Shown: piece by piece, positions 17,559 through 26,818 of the stretch
Layout: every line of letters starts with the position of its first letter
Position numbering within the stretch: position 1 is the first letter of the stretch
From: Amycolatopsis sp. 2-15
GTDB taxonomy: Bacteria; Actinomycetota; Actinomycetes; Mycobacteriales; Pseudonocardiaceae
Direction: 5' to 3'
DNA: 64,000 bases
Assembly (NCBI RefSeq): GCF_030285625.1
Contig: NZ_CP127294.1
Span: forward strand, 7,224,001 to 7,288,000
Made by a program: the position numbers and the translations under genes
Notes under the pieces: generated by a model
The model's input: the letters and a program-made list of their open reading frames with translations, nothing else
Database searches by the model: none
What the model was told of the DNA's origin: nothing

Positions 17559-19363
17559 GCGACGCGGTGCTCGAGGTTCGCGACCTGCGGATCGGGTTCG
17601 GCGCCCGCACGGCCGTCGACGGGGTCGACTTCGCGGTGCGGCCCGGCGAAGTCCTCGGCATCATCGGCGAGTCGGGCTCCGGCAAGTCCAGCGTCGCCCT
17701 CGCCGCGCTGCGGATGCTGCCGGCGACCGGGCGCGTGACCGGCGGGGCGGTTCTCCTGCGCGGCACGGACATCGCGGCGCTGAGCGAGAACGAGCTGCGT
17801 GATCTGCGTGGCGGGGAGATCGGACTGGTGTTCCAGGACCCGATGTCCTCGCTCAACCCCATGCTCTCGATCGGCCGGCACCTCGACGAAGCGCTGCGTG
17901 CGCACGACAAGGGTTCGGCGGCGGAACGGCGGACGAGGGCGACGGAACTGCTCGAGCTGGTGGGCATCCCTGACCCCGAGCGGCGGCTGCGGGAGCGGCC
18001 GCACCGGTTGTCCGGCGGGCAGCGGCAACGGGTGATGATCGCGCTCGCGCTCGCCGCCGAACCCGCGGTGCTCTTCGCGGACGAACCGACCACCGCCCTC
18101 GACGCGACCACCGCCGTCGGGGTGCTCGCGCTGCTGAAGCGGGTGGCGCGCGAGCTGGACACCGCGGTCGTGCTGATCACCCACGACATCGGGGTGGTCG
18201 CCGCGACATGCGAGCGGGTGGTGGTGATGCGCACTGGGCGGGTCGTGGAACACGGTGCGGTCGAGGACGTGCTGCTGCGGCCGCAGCACCCGTATACCCA
18301 GGGCTTGCTCGCGGCGGTGCCCCGCCTGGACACACCGCTGCCGAAACTGTCCGGTGTGGACAGGTCAACAGAGCCACTGTTGGAAGTCTCCGGCCTGAGC
18401 AAGACCTACCGCGGCCGCCATGGACAGCGGTTCACGGTGCTCGACGACGTGAGCCTGAGCGTCCGACCGGGGGAGACTCTGGGCATCGTCGGCGAGTCCG
18501 GCAGCGGGAAATCGACGCTGGCGCGGGCCGTCGCGGGAGCCCACGCCGCCACCGCGGGTGCGCTCCGGTTCCGCGGCGAAGAGCTGACGAGGAAGCGTTC
18601 GGCGCAGCTGCGCCGGGCGATCCAGCTCGTGTTCCAGGACCCGTACGCGTCATTGCACCCGCGGATGCGCATCGGCACCGCGCTTGAAGAACCGTTGCGC
18701 GCCCACGGTCTCCGGGACCGGCGCGCACGAGCCGACCGCGTTGCCGAGCTGCTGCGCGAAGTTGGCCTGGATCCCGAGGTCTCCCGCCGGCGGCCAGCCG
18801 AGTTTTCCGGGGGACAGCGCCAGCGCATCGGCATCGCCCGCGCGCTGGCGACGGAGCCGGACCTGCTGATCTGCGATGAACCCGTGTCGTCGCTGGACGT
18901 CTCGGTGCAGGCGCGGATCTTGGACCTGCTCGTCGAACTGCGGGAGCGCCTCGGGCTGACGATGCTGTTCATCTCGCACGACCTCGCGGTGGTCCGGCAG
19001 GTCAGCCACCGGATCGCGGTGCTGTACTCGGGGTCGTTGATGGAACTGGGACCGGCCGGCGCGCTCACCGCCCGACCGCTGCACCCCTACACCGTCACCC
19101 TGCTATCCGCCGCACCGTCCCCGGACCCGTCGGCCGACCGGCGCCCCGAGGAGCTGCTGCTGCGGGGTGAGGCGAACGGGCAGCCCGCGCGCGGCACCGG
19201 CTGCCCGTTCGCGAACCGGTGCCCCATCGGCCCGGTCGTGCGCGACGACCGCGGGATCTGCCGTGACCGGCGCCCGGAACTCAGCGAGCACGAGCCTGGC
19301 CGGTTCGCCGCCTGCCACTTCGCCGGTAGCCTGACCCGACCGATGACCGAGGAGAGCGCATGA
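17555..19363 (+). CDS. Fused two-domain ABC ATPase (DppD-DppF type)
   Basis: A 602-residue protein with two complete nucleotide-binding domains, energising the permeases above. Domain 1 (1-265) has Walker A GESGSGKSS, signature LSGGQRQRV and Walker B VLFADEP. Domain 2 (about 275-520) has GESGSGKSTLA, FSGGQRQRIGIARAL and LLICDEPVSSLD. The cysteine-containing C-terminal GCPFANRCPIG segment is typical of oligopeptide-type ATPases. Start ATG 17555 overlaps the permease stop. Intact. Confidence 0.93.
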   Translation: MSDAVLEVRDLRIGFGARTAVDGVDFAVRPGEVLGIIGESGSGKSSVALAALRMLPATGRVTGGAVLLRGTDIAALSENELRDLRGGEIGLVFQDPMSSLNPMLSIGRHLDEALRAHDKGSAAERRTRATELLELVGIPDPERRLRERPHRLSGGQRQRVMIALALAAEPAVLFADEPTTALDATTAVGVLALLKRVARELDTAVVLITHDIGVVAATCERVVVMRTGRVVEHGAVEDVLLRPQHPYTQGLLAAVPRLDTPLPKLSGVDRSTEPLLEVSGLSKTYRGRHGQRFTVLDDVSLSVRPGETLGIVGESGSGKSTLARAVAGAHAATAGALRFRGEELTRKRSAQLRRAIQLVFQDPYASLHPRMRIGTALEEPLRAHGLRDRRARADRVAELLREVGLDPEVSRRRPAEFSGGQRQRIGIARALATEPDLLICDEPVSSLDVSVQARILDLLVELRERLGLTMLFISHDLAVVRQVSHRIAVLYSGSLMELGPAGALTARPLHPYTVTLLSAAPSPDPSADRRPEELLLRGEANGQPARGTGCPFANRCPIGPVVRDDRGICRDRRPELSEHEPGRFAACHFAGSLTRPMTEESA

Positions 19364-20700
19364 CCGGCCCCTCTCGGCCGAACATCCTGCTGGTGCACTG
19401 GCACGACCTGGGCCGCCACCTCGGTACCTACGGCCACCCCGGCGTGCCGAGCCCGAACGTGGACCGATTGGCGGAGCATGGACTGCGCTTCGACAACGCG
19501 TTCGCCACCGCTCCCCTGTGCTCGCCGGCCCGCGGCTCGCTCTTCACCGGTCGGTACCCGCACGACAACGGCCTGCTCGGCCTCGCGCACCTCGGCTGGG
19601 AGTACCGCGCCGGCGTGCGGACCCTGCCGGCGCTGCTCGGCGACGCCGGCTACCGCACCGCGCTCGCGGGCATGCAGCACGAGAGCAGCGAACCGTCGAC
19701 GCTGGGCTACCAGGAATTCTTCGCGCTGCGCACCACCTACCTCGAACGCGAGTACTGCGACGGCGTCACGGACGCGGCGACGGCGTGGCTCGCCCGCGCG
19801 GCGCTGGACGACCGGCCGTTCTTCCTCAGCGTCGGTTTCGAGGAGGTGCACCGCCCCTACCCGACCAACCGCTACGCGCCCGACGACCCGGCGGGGGTAG
19901 AAGTGCCGCCGTTCCTGCCGGACAACGAGTGGACCCGCGACGACCTGGCCTCGTTCCAGGGCTCGATCCGCGCGGCCGACGCCGCCGTCGGCCGGCTGCT
20001 GTCCGCTGTGGACGAGCTGCGCCTGACCGCCGACACCTGGGTCGTGTTCACCACCGACCACGGAGTGGCGTTCCCCCGCGCCAAATCCACTTTGTACGAC
20101 CCGGGCACCGGGGTGGCGCTGATCATGCGGCCACCGGCCGCATGGCCGTCGCCGCGCGGGGCCACCGACCGCCTGTTCAGCCATGTCGACTTCGTGCCCA
20201 CCGTGCTGGACGCGCTCGGCCTGCCGGTGCCGCCCGAGGTGCAGGGAGTGAGCCACGCACAGTGGTTGCGCGGCGGTGACCCGGCACCGGCGCGCGAGCA
20301 CGTGTTCACGGAGAAGAACTTCCACGATATCTACGACCCGCTACGCGCGGTGCGTGACACGGAGTTCAAGTACATCCGCAACTTCGAGCCCCGTCCGCTG
20401 CTGCCGCTGCCGGGTGACCTCGAGGCGAGCCCGACTCGGTACGGCTACGGCGACGCGCACCTGGCGCACCGGCCCGATGACGAGCTCTACGACCTGCGCG
20501 ACGACCCGTGGGAACAGCACAACGTCGCCGCGGACCCGCAATACGCCGAGGTTCGGGCGCGGCTCGCGCGCCGCCTCGAGTCGTGGCAGCAGCAGAGCGG
20601 CGATCCGCTGCTGAAGGGACCGCTGCCGGTGCCGCCGTGGCCGCGGCAGCCGCGCTACGGCGCGCTCGTGGATGACGAAGGCGGCCCGTGGGCGAGATGA
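19360..20700 (+). CDS. Sulfatase (formylglycine-type)
   Basis: A 446-residue arylsulfatase-family hydrolase. The activation motif C-x-P-x-R is present as CSPAR (Cys54), the site converted to formylglycine by a separate enzyme not in this window. The N-terminal metal region (NILLVHWHDLGRHLGTYGHP), FTTDHG metal ligands near 230 and the C-terminal DELYDLRDDPWEQHNVAADP block are intact. No signal peptide, so it should act in the cytosol on an imported sulfate ester. ATG 19360 overlaps the ATPase stop, tying it to the transporter operon. Confidence 0.92.
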   Translation: MTGPSRPNILLVHWHDLGRHLGTYGHPGVPSPNVDRLAEHGLRFDNAFATAPLCSPARGSLFTGRYPHDNGLLGLAHLGWEYRAGVRTLPALLGDAGYRTALAGMQHESSEPSTLGYQEFFALRTTYLEREYCDGVTDAATAWLARAALDDRPFFLSVGFEEVHRPYPTNRYAPDDPAGVEVPPFLPDNEWTRDDLASFQGSIRAADAAVGRLLSAVDELRLTADTWVVFTTDHGVAFPRAKSTLYDPGTGVALIMRPPAAWPSPRGATDRLFSHVDFVPTVLDALGLPVPPEVQGVSHAQWLRGGDPAPAREHVFTEKNFHDIYDPLRAVRDTEFKYIRNFEPRPLLPLPGDLEASPTRYGYGDAHLAHRPDDELYDLRDDPWEQHNVAADPQYAEVRARLARRLESWQQQSGDPLLKGPLPVPPWPRQPRYGALVDDEGGPWAR

Positions 20701-21833
20701 GCGAGCCGAACCCGGTGCGCGCGCGCAACACCGCGGTGGTGCTGGGCCTACTGCGGGCACACCGGACGATGTCGCGCACCGAACTGGCGCGCCGGTCCGG
20801 CCTGAGCCTGCCCACGGTGATGGAGATCGTCGAGCAGCTCTTGGCCGATGGCTTCGTGCGGGCGGCCGGCAGCGGACCGGCGACCGGCGGCCGACCATCG
20901 CGCCTGTATGAGTTCGACCCCCGCGGACGCTTCGCGATCGGCGTCAGCCTCGGCACCCACACGGCCTCCGCGGTGCTCACCGATCTCGACGCCACCGTCG
21001 TCGACGAGGCGAGCGAACCATCCGAGCTGCTCGACGGCCCGGACGCGACCGTGGCCCAGACCCGGCGGCTGATCGACCGGGTGCTCCCGGCGCCACGGCG
21101 CGACCGTGTGCAGGGCATCGGACTGGGCGTCGCGGCGCTCGTCCTCGACAGCGAAAACCGAGCACTGCGGCCGCACGCGGACTGGCCTGCCGTGCCACTG
21201 CGGAGCCTGATCGCACAGCACTACGGGCTCGGCGCGGAGATCGAGAACTACGCGAAGGCAGTCTCGGTGGGAGAGCACCGATTCGGGGCCGGCCGCGGAA
21301 GGCGCAACATGCTGTGCGTAGTTCTGCAGGACGGGGTGGGAGCCGGGCTCATCTCCGACGGCGAGCTGTACCGGGGCGATGACGGCGCCGCCGGCCGCTT
21401 CGGCGCCACCCTCGTGCACCTGCCGGGGCGGCCGCGGGTGCCACTCGACGAGGTCGCCGGCGCCACCGGGATCGAGGCGTTGGCCAACGCACGGACGCCG
21501 GGCCGCAGGTGGCGCGTGGCCGAGGTCTTCACCGCGGCCGAAGCCGGAGACCCCACCGCACGGGCGGTGGTCGGCGAGGTCGGCGCCGCGCTCGCCGAAG
21601 CCATCCACAACGCGGTCGTGCTTGCCGCCCCGGACCTCGTCGTCCTCTCCGGCAACGTCGCCTCGGCGGGCGGCGCGCTCCTTGCGGACCCGGTCCGGGA
21701 GCTCCTCACCCACGCTCTCACCCGCGGCCGCACCCCCTCCGTCGTCCCCGGCGCCCTCGGCGAGCAGGCAGGCGCCATCGGTGCGGCGGCGTTGCTGCTC
21801 CAGAACACGTTCGTCGACCCCCTCCTGCCGTAG
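20697..21833 (+). CDS. ROK family transcriptional regulator
   Basis: A protein of about 378 residues: an N-terminal winged helix (SRTELARRSGLSLPTVMEIV) and a C-terminal ROK sugar-kinase-like domain. The ROK phosphate-binding DxGGT motif is replaced by SLGTHTA and the CGxxGCxE zinc motif is missing, so it should be a sensor rather than a kinase. ATG 20697 overlaps the sulfatase stop (ATGA), so it is the last gene of the operon. It probably controls the operon in response to a sugar-like ligand. GTG 20688 is an alternative start. Confidence 0.88.
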   Translation: MSEPNPVRARNTAVVLGLLRAHRTMSRTELARRSGLSLPTVMEIVEQLLADGFVRAAGSGPATGGRPSRLYEFDPRGRFAIGVSLGTHTASAVLTDLDATVVDEASEPSELLDGPDATVAQTRRLIDRVLPAPRRDRVQGIGLGVAALVLDSENRALRPHADWPAVPLRSLIAQHYGLGAEIENYAKAVSVGEHRFGAGRGRRNMLCVVLQDGVGAGLISDGELYRGDDGAAGRFGATLVHLPGRPRVPLDEVAGATGIEALANARTPGRRWRVAEVFTAAEAGDPTARAVVGEVGAALAEAIHNAVVLAAPDLVVLSGNVASAGGALLADPVRELLTHALTRGRTPSVVPGALGEQAGAIGAAALLLQNTFVDPLLP

Positions 21834-22574
21834 GCCGCCCCCCGATCACACGCGGCGAACACCACGCGTTGCGACGTTCTCATAAATGTCTACCTGATCA
21901 CCGAATGCGCGCTGGAGAACGCGGGCTCGCGCTGGGCCAGTTGAACTCCTGGGTTAGGATCCACACCTCGCAGGCCCCGCCCAGGCTGATCCCGATCACC
22001 GGGCTCGCCGCGAGCAGCAGCCGCGTCGTCCGCGTCGACCGCACCCGCACACCCATCACCGCACCCCTCCGACCTGCACCGACACGGGCAAGGTCGCCGC
22101 CGTCGGGCTCTGCGTTACGCCGTCGCCGATCACGGGCTGTCCAGCGCAGTCACCTCGCGGTTCCCGCAACGGCGGTGCGCCGGCTGAGCATCGGGCGATC
22201 AGCACGCGGCTCAGCGACGTCGGGAGCGCAGCACTCCGACATCCCCTCTCCCGGGTCACGGCGCGGCTGAGGGGGCGCGCAGCGGCCGGAACCCGGTGCG
22301 GGCGTACTCGGCCTCGACCGGAATTCGTAGATGCCGTACGGGTTCACGTGCTCCAAAAGCGCCGCGGATCTTCGTGATCTAGAAGTCGAACTCTTCCCGG
22401 CTACCTGGTCCGAAGCAGTTTTGGCGGAGCCGGGAGTTTGGTCGGTAGGGCAATGCTGCTTCCCTGTTTTCTCGGGAGGCGACAAACGCGCCGGATCTTC
22501 CCCGTCGCTGTGCCAAGATCAACACGGATTCGCCCGATGACACTTCGAGCGCGTGCGAAAAGGGGAGAACAGAC
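21834..22574. other. Intergenic region upstream of secreted-peptide gene
   Basis: No recognised gene apart from a doubtful small frame at 21898-22056. The part after 22330 is visibly less GC-rich and probably holds the promoter of the secreted peptide gene. Confidence 0.4.
21898..22056 (-). CDS. Doubtful 52-residue membrane peptide
   Basis: From ATG 22056 the frame reads MGVRVRSTRTTRLLLAASPV and then ISLGGACEVWILTQEFNWP, a basic N-terminus with one hydrophobic segment. There is no clear ribosome site or family. It may be a remnant. Confidence 0.25.
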   Translation of the reverse strand: MGVRVRSTRTTRLLLAASPVIGISLGGACEVWILTQEFNWPSASPRSPARIR

Positions 22575-22802
22575 GTGAAACTCAGCAGCAAGGCCCTCGC
22601 TACGGGACTGGTCGCCGGTGCGCTGGTCCTCGGTGGGAACGCGATCGCCTCGGCCTCGACGGTGATCGCGAGCTACGACAACCCGAACGCGTGCCAAGCC
22701 GCGCTGGCGATTCACGAGACGGTGCAGCCGGGCGCTTCGTTCTCTTGCGAGCAGATCACGATCAGTGGTGGCGCACTCCGCTGGTGGCTCGTGCAGAACT
22801 AG
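22575..22802 (+). CDS. Small secreted protein
   Basis: A 75-residue precursor starting at GTG 22575 after an AGGGGAGA-like ribosome site. A classical signal peptide (MKLSSKALATGLVAGALVLG, cleavage after ASA near residue 28) leaves a mature peptide of about 47 residues with two cysteines (NPNACQAAL and FSCEQ), likely a disulfide. No family recognised; similar short two-cysteine secreted proteins are common in actinobacteria. Confidence 0.75.
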   Translation: MKLSSKALATGLVAGALVLGGNAIASASTVIASYDNPNACQAALAIHETVQPGASFSCEQITISGGALRWWLVQN

Positions 22803-22849
22803 TCGTGTAATTCTCGAGGTAAGTGCGCCGCGGGCGAAGACCGCGGCGC

Positions 22850-23168
22850 ACTCACCTGCATTCGGAGCACCGCAGTAGTCGAAGTAGTGGTCCAGTCCGA
22901 GCAGCTGCAGGGTGCGCCGGATGGGGCGGGGCACGACCAATCGGACGGCGGTGTGCTCGCCGCCGGTGAGGACGGCGTCGGCCAGAACGCCGATGGCGAC
23001 TGAGGAGAAGAACACGGTCCCGGTGAGGTCCAGCACGAGCACGCTGGGCTTCTCGGCGAGGGCGTGGTGCACGGTTTCCCGCAGCTGGGGGCTGGTGGCG
23101 GCGTCGAACTCGCCGCCGGCGGAGATGACCACACCCTCGCCGGTATGTCGGAGGGCGACGTCGGCCAC
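22850..23168 (-). pseudogene. STAS-domain anti-sigma factor antagonist with lost 3' end
   Basis: From GTG 23168 the frame encodes VADVALRHTGEGVVISAGGE, then VLVLDLTGTVFFSSVAIGVL and the tail RTLQLLGLDHYFDYC. This is a STAS domain with the conserved FFSS phosphorylation-loop serines. The normal stop is missing, so the frame runs on for about 150 meaningless codons antisense to the secreted-peptide gene. It resembles the broken STAS gene at 27530. STAS proteins bind RsbW-like kinases to free sigma factors. Confidence 0.65.
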
Positions 23169-23187
23169 AGGCGCCGGCGGGAGCGGG

Positions 23188-23290
23188 TCAGCGCTGGTCG
23201 AGCTGGGCGCGCAGGTCGTGGATCGTGTTTTCGGCGTCGGCGAGCTGGTCTTGCAGGCCGATGATGCGGGCGGCGGGAGCAGGTCGCCGG
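23188..23290 (-). pseudogene. MerR-family regulator C-terminal tail
   Basis: The minus strand encodes ARIIGLQDQLADAENTIHDL, then RAQLDQR and a stop at 23188. This is the same kind of coiled-coil ending as the MerR gene at 28593 (CRIISLEDQL). The DNA-binding part is gone. It lies just upstream of the STAS remnant, so a MerR-STAS pair once stood here. Confidence 0.55.
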
Positions 23291-23358
23291 GCACGTCATG
23301 TCGAGCGGTGAAGCACCGGTTCGCGTGTCGAGCGATGTGTTTCGCATAGGGTGGTCGG

Positions 23359-23883
23359 ATGCGTGCTGCGCGGCTGGCTGCGGTGATCCTGAGCGGGATC
23401 GGCGTGGTGACCTATTCCGCGTGGCTGCTGGAGTTCGTGCTGCCGACCGGGATCTCACCGCTGCAGCAGTCGGCCGAACAGCTGCTGTCCGCACAGCCGG
23501 TGTTCCGGGTCGCGCTCGGCGTCTCCGGGCTGGCCTTCGCACTCGCCGGGCCGCCGCTGCTGCGCCTCGCGCCCGTGCACTGGATGGCCCGGCTGACCGT
23601 GGGCTCGCTGGGCGTGTTCAGCATCGCCCTATTCGGCGACGCCGCCCGGCCCGGCACGACCGCCTTCCCGCTGCTGGCCAACCTGGCGGCCCTGGCCGGT
23701 GCGCTCAGCCTCGTGCTGTGGTGGCCGCCCGGCTGGCGCGCGTGGGCCGTGGTGTTCCTCGCGCTGGTGGTCCTGACCTGGCTCGCGGCGGTCACCGCCG
23801 CCCTGCTCGGACCAGACCACCTCGTCGGGTTGTTCACCCGGGCCCAGATGCTGGTGCGCGCCGTAGCCGCCGTCGGCCTCACC
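23359..23883 (+). pseudogene. DUF998-like membrane protein, 3' end lost at IS5 junction
   Basis: ATG 23359 opens a protein of at least 175 residues with about five or six hydrophobic segments (MRAARLAAVILSGIGVVTYS; LLRLAPVHWMARLTVGSLGV; AWAVVFLALVVLTWLAAVTA). The frame runs into the IS5 transposase remnant near 23883 and stops at 23925 with foreign residues. It was probably truncated by the insertion. The family assignment is by topology only. Confidence 0.55.
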
Positions 23884-24420
23884 GGGCGCCCCGCCAACTC
23901 CTGCTCGATGCCGCAGGCGCGGTAGACGGTGCAGTCATCGCGGTTACCCGGATGCGCGTCCCCGGTGGCGATCACCAACCGGGTGTCCACGTCGATCGCG
24001 ACCTGCACGTTCGCCGAGTACCGGTAGTTCTTCGACGGCGCCGCCAGCCGGTGATCCCGCGTCGGCACCAAGGTGCCATCAACGATCGCCACCGAGTCGA
24101 TCCGCCGTCTGCGGACCGGAGCCAGCGCCAGCAGCGGGCCAATCGTGTCGCTTCCCCCGGTGCGCCGCGGAATGCGACACCCCGAACAATGGTCCGATCT
24201 GGCGCATCGTCAGGTTCGTCCGCCAGTACGTCGCCACCAGCAACACACGATCAGCCAGATCAAGACGCCACTGACGACCAGGCCGGCCATCAGCGATCTC
24301 GTCACCACCACGGTTCGCCACGACCCGCACCAACCAACTTCCGGAACTGACCCGGCTCCAACCCCGTAAACGGGGCAATCCACTCCGACCGCGACGCCGA
24401 AATCACCTGCACCACACCAT
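23883..24420 (-). mobile_element. IS5-family transposase remnant
   Basis: Three frames together give SASRSEWIAPFTGLEPGQFR, LADRVLLVATYWRTNLTMRQ and VDGTLVPTRDHRLAAPSKNY, then RLVIATGDAHPGNRDDCTVY: the N-terminal two thirds of a DDE_Tnp_4-type (IS5/ISL2-like) transposase with frameshifts near 24355 and 24150. The C-terminal part is missing at 23883, exactly where the neighbouring membrane protein is cut. Inactive. Confidence 0.75.
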
Positions 24421-24943
24421 GATCAACCAACACCCCCAACCGACCCACACCGGGTTACGAGACATCCCTTAGGTCGGTCATAGGCCCAGCATCCGCCGAT
24501 GACAGCTACGAGGACAGACTCCGCAGCGACTGAAGGCCTGCCGGACCAAACGCTTCCTCGTACAGCGGGGTCCAGCAGGAGGCGGATCGTGCCGCTGCGC
24601 AGGCCCTGGCAGAGCACCTGGCTGGCCTGCCGGTCGAGAGGTGCAGGTGCAGGCCGCCGCCGGAGCGCACGGCCATCAGCTCCGAGCGGCCGGCCCGCCG
24701 GGCACCGCGCCCGGGGTGGTCACCGCCGACACCTCGGAAACCCGCTACCCGAAGTCATCATTCGCGAGGATACCGCCACTCTACGTGGCGCGCGCTTGCG
24801 TGCGCGAGTTGGCTACAAAAAGCCAAGGTGGGTCGATCGGGCGGCAATGTCACAGGTGAGCTTGACGGCTCGATAGGTACTCGATGATCGACTTGTGACA
24901 GGGTGGGAGGTGTCCCAGGAAGTCGAAGTCGCTCGGAGTTCTC
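24421..24943. other. No supported gene; short stretch resembling 27427-27485
   Basis: No family motif on either strand. Around 24763-24820 about 55 bases resemble 27427-27485 (shared GATACCGCCAC and CGTGCGCGA; about three quarters identical by eye), possibly remnants of one gene or leader. Confidence 0.35.
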
Positions 24944-25399
24944 ATGTCATTTCAGGTCCTTGGTACCGCGCACACGGGAATCACGGTCGTCGACCTTGAA
25001 AGGTCGCTGTCCTTTTGGAGGGACGTCCTCGGGCTCGAAGTCGTGCTGCGCGACGACGTGGCCGGCGAGGCGCTCGAAGAGATCACCGGCGTCCGTGGAG
25101 GCGCCATGTCGTTCGCCATCCTCGAGGTTCCCGGTGGTGGAGGCCAGATCGAGCTGTTGGAGTACACGGCGCCGGCCGATCGGCAGCATTTGCGGCCACG
25201 TCCCTTTGATGTCGGTTCGATGCACGTTGCGTTGTTCGTGGACGACATCGAGGCCGTGCTGCGGGATTGCGCTGCAGCTGGATGGCGCAGCCATGGGACG
25301 CCGCGGGTCAGGCAGGAGGGCCCAGCTAAGGGGACGACCTTTCTGTATATGAGCGACCCGGACGGCACCATCGTGGAACTCGTCCAAGCCGCCTCCTGA
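24944..25399 (+). CDS. VOC (glyoxalase-like) family protein
   Basis: A 151-residue vicinal-oxygen-chelate protein: VLGTAHTGITVVDLERSLSF opens the first beta-alpha-beta-beta-beta module and MHVALFVDDIEAVLRDCAAA the second, ending in the metal-ligand region GTIVELVQ. Typical substrates are small electrophiles or antibiotics, so the exact role is open. ATG 24944 is used, with only a weak ribosome site upstream. Intact and isolated among remnants. Confidence 0.85.
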   Translation: MSFQVLGTAHTGITVVDLERSLSFWRDVLGLEVVLRDDVAGEALEEITGVRGGAMSFAILEVPGGGGQIELLEYTAPADRQHLRPRPFDVGSMHVALFVDDIEAVLRDCAAAGWRSHGTPRVRQEGPAKGTTFLYMSDPDGTIVELVQAAS

Positions 25400-25459
25400 G
25401 GGCGCGCGACGACAGGACTGGGCGTGCGCCGGGTGCGCTGGTTAAACAGCCGCAGGGAA

Positions 25460-26075
25460 GAAGTACGCGGGCGACCTGCACAAGACCGCCCGAGCCGCGG
25501 TCCTCGGGGCACACCGCCAGCGTGGCCACGCCGACCGCGTGGCCATCCAGGTGCAGCTCGGGATTCTCGCGTGGGCGGCCGCTCTGGGCCGGGTGGTGCT
25601 CGACGGTGAGCTGTGCGCCTACCGGTCCGAGGGGCGGCTGGACTTCGCGGCGCTGGGCTACGGCCCCGCGCGGCGACGCGCCGAGGGCATCGCCGTCGTG
25701 TTCGTGGCGTTCGACCTGCTCGGGGCCCGCGGCCGTGACCTGCGGCTGTGGCCGCTGTCGCGCCGGCGTGAGCGGCTGGCCGCGGTGATCGGCGCGGGGA
25801 ACGTCGGTGTGCAGCTGATGATCTCGACGCTCGACGTCACCCAGGGTCGGACGTGGATCAGCGGGGAGCAGGCGGCCGTCGGTATCGAGGGGGCCGTCGC
25901 GAAGCCCTTGGCCAGTCGGTACCCGATCCGCGGCGGCCGCGTCGGCTGGGTCAAAGTCCGGTTCCACGAGGACGTCGACGTGCTGGTGCTCGGCGTGACC
26001 GGCTCCCCCGATCGCCCGACGGCACTGGTGCTCGGCCAGGCGGACCCGCGCGGCCGGGTGCGGGCGTTGCTGCCT
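25460..26075 (+). pseudogene. ATP-dependent DNA ligase remnant
   Basis: Encodes RVVLDGELCAYRSEGRLDF, VVFVAFDLLGARGRDLRLWP, VGIEGAVAKPLASRYPIRGG and WVKVRFHEDVDVLVLG: motifs III to V of ATP-dependent ligases of the LigC/LigD type. The nucleotidyl-lysine KxDG motif and all upstream sequence are missing, and the EGVVAK motif is changed to EGAVAK. The frame then passes into an unrelated sequence near 26075. It cannot be an active ligase. A complete LigD-type ligase lies at 30351. Confidence 0.65.
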
Positions 26076-26270
26076 GGAGCCGCCTACACCTTCGCCCTGG
26101 AACGAGTCGCCGGCAGCTACGGGATCAGCTTCTCCGACCGGCTCGTGCGGTTCCTGGCCGCCTCGGCCGTGATGCACGCAGTGCTCGCCGCAGGGGAGTA
26201 CCTGCTCTACCGGTACTTGATCGTCGAGCACCGGCTGCAGAACAGCCAAGCGGGAACGTACGGGTGTGCG
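26076..26270 (+). pseudogene. Membrane-protein scrap (DUF6338-like) fused to ligase remnant
   Basis: In the same frame as the ligase remnant follow LLPGAAYTFALERVAGSYGI and SDRLVRFLAASAVMHAVLAA, then GEYLLYRYLIVEH. From memory this resembles the N-terminal region of DUF6338-type membrane proteins. It stops making sense near 26270. The fusion marks a deletion junction. Confidence 0.4.
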
Positions 26271-26505
26271 CGCTTCAGCCGGCAACTACCAGCACGGGGG
26301 TCGAGACCCGACCCCAGCTTTGACGGCACGCCTGCGGGTGTGCTCCACTGCTTGCGGTTGAAGATTTTTGTGCTCGTTGTTTCCTGACGCCCGCAGAGGT
26401 TTTTGGCGAGCGTCGTCTCGGTGCCTCTCGGGCTTCCTTGGTTTCACGCTCGCAGCCCGGCCGCCTCGCAAGCGCCGCATGTTCGACGTGACAAGGAGTA
26501 CTTAT

Positions 26506-26709
26506 ATGTCCCAGGGCACTGTGAAGTGGTTCAATTCCGAAAAGGGATTCGGTTTCATCTCCCCCGACGACGGCGGCGGCGACGTGTTCGTCCACTACTC
26601 GGAGATCACCGGTGGCGGTTTCCGCAGCCTGGACGAGAACGCCCGAGTGCAGTTCGACGTCGGCCAGGGCAACCGCGGCCCGCAGGCCACGGCGGTGTCG
26701 GCCCTCTGA
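26506..26709 (+). CDS. cspA: Cold-shock protein CspA family
   Basis: A 67-residue single cold-shock domain with RNP1 KGFGFIS and RNP2 VFVHYS, opening [20 protein letters not shown]. It binds RNA or single-stranded DNA and acts as an RNA chaperone. ATG 26506 follows AAGGAG with good spacing. A leader of more than 100 bases (26385-26505) precedes it, as is usual for cold-shock mRNAs. The tyrosine in VFVHYS replaces the usual phenylalanine. Confidence 0.92.
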   Translation: MSQGTVKWFNSEKGFGFISPDDGGGDVFVHYSEITGGGFRSLDENARVQFDVGQGNRGPQATAVSAL

Positions 26710-26818
26710 CCACCACCACGCCGGCCGGGTCTCCACGTCGCCGTGGACGCCCGGCGGCACCCGCTCGCCCGCCCACATCCCCGTCACATCCGCCCCTTCG
26801 GGCTTCGAGGTGCAGACC

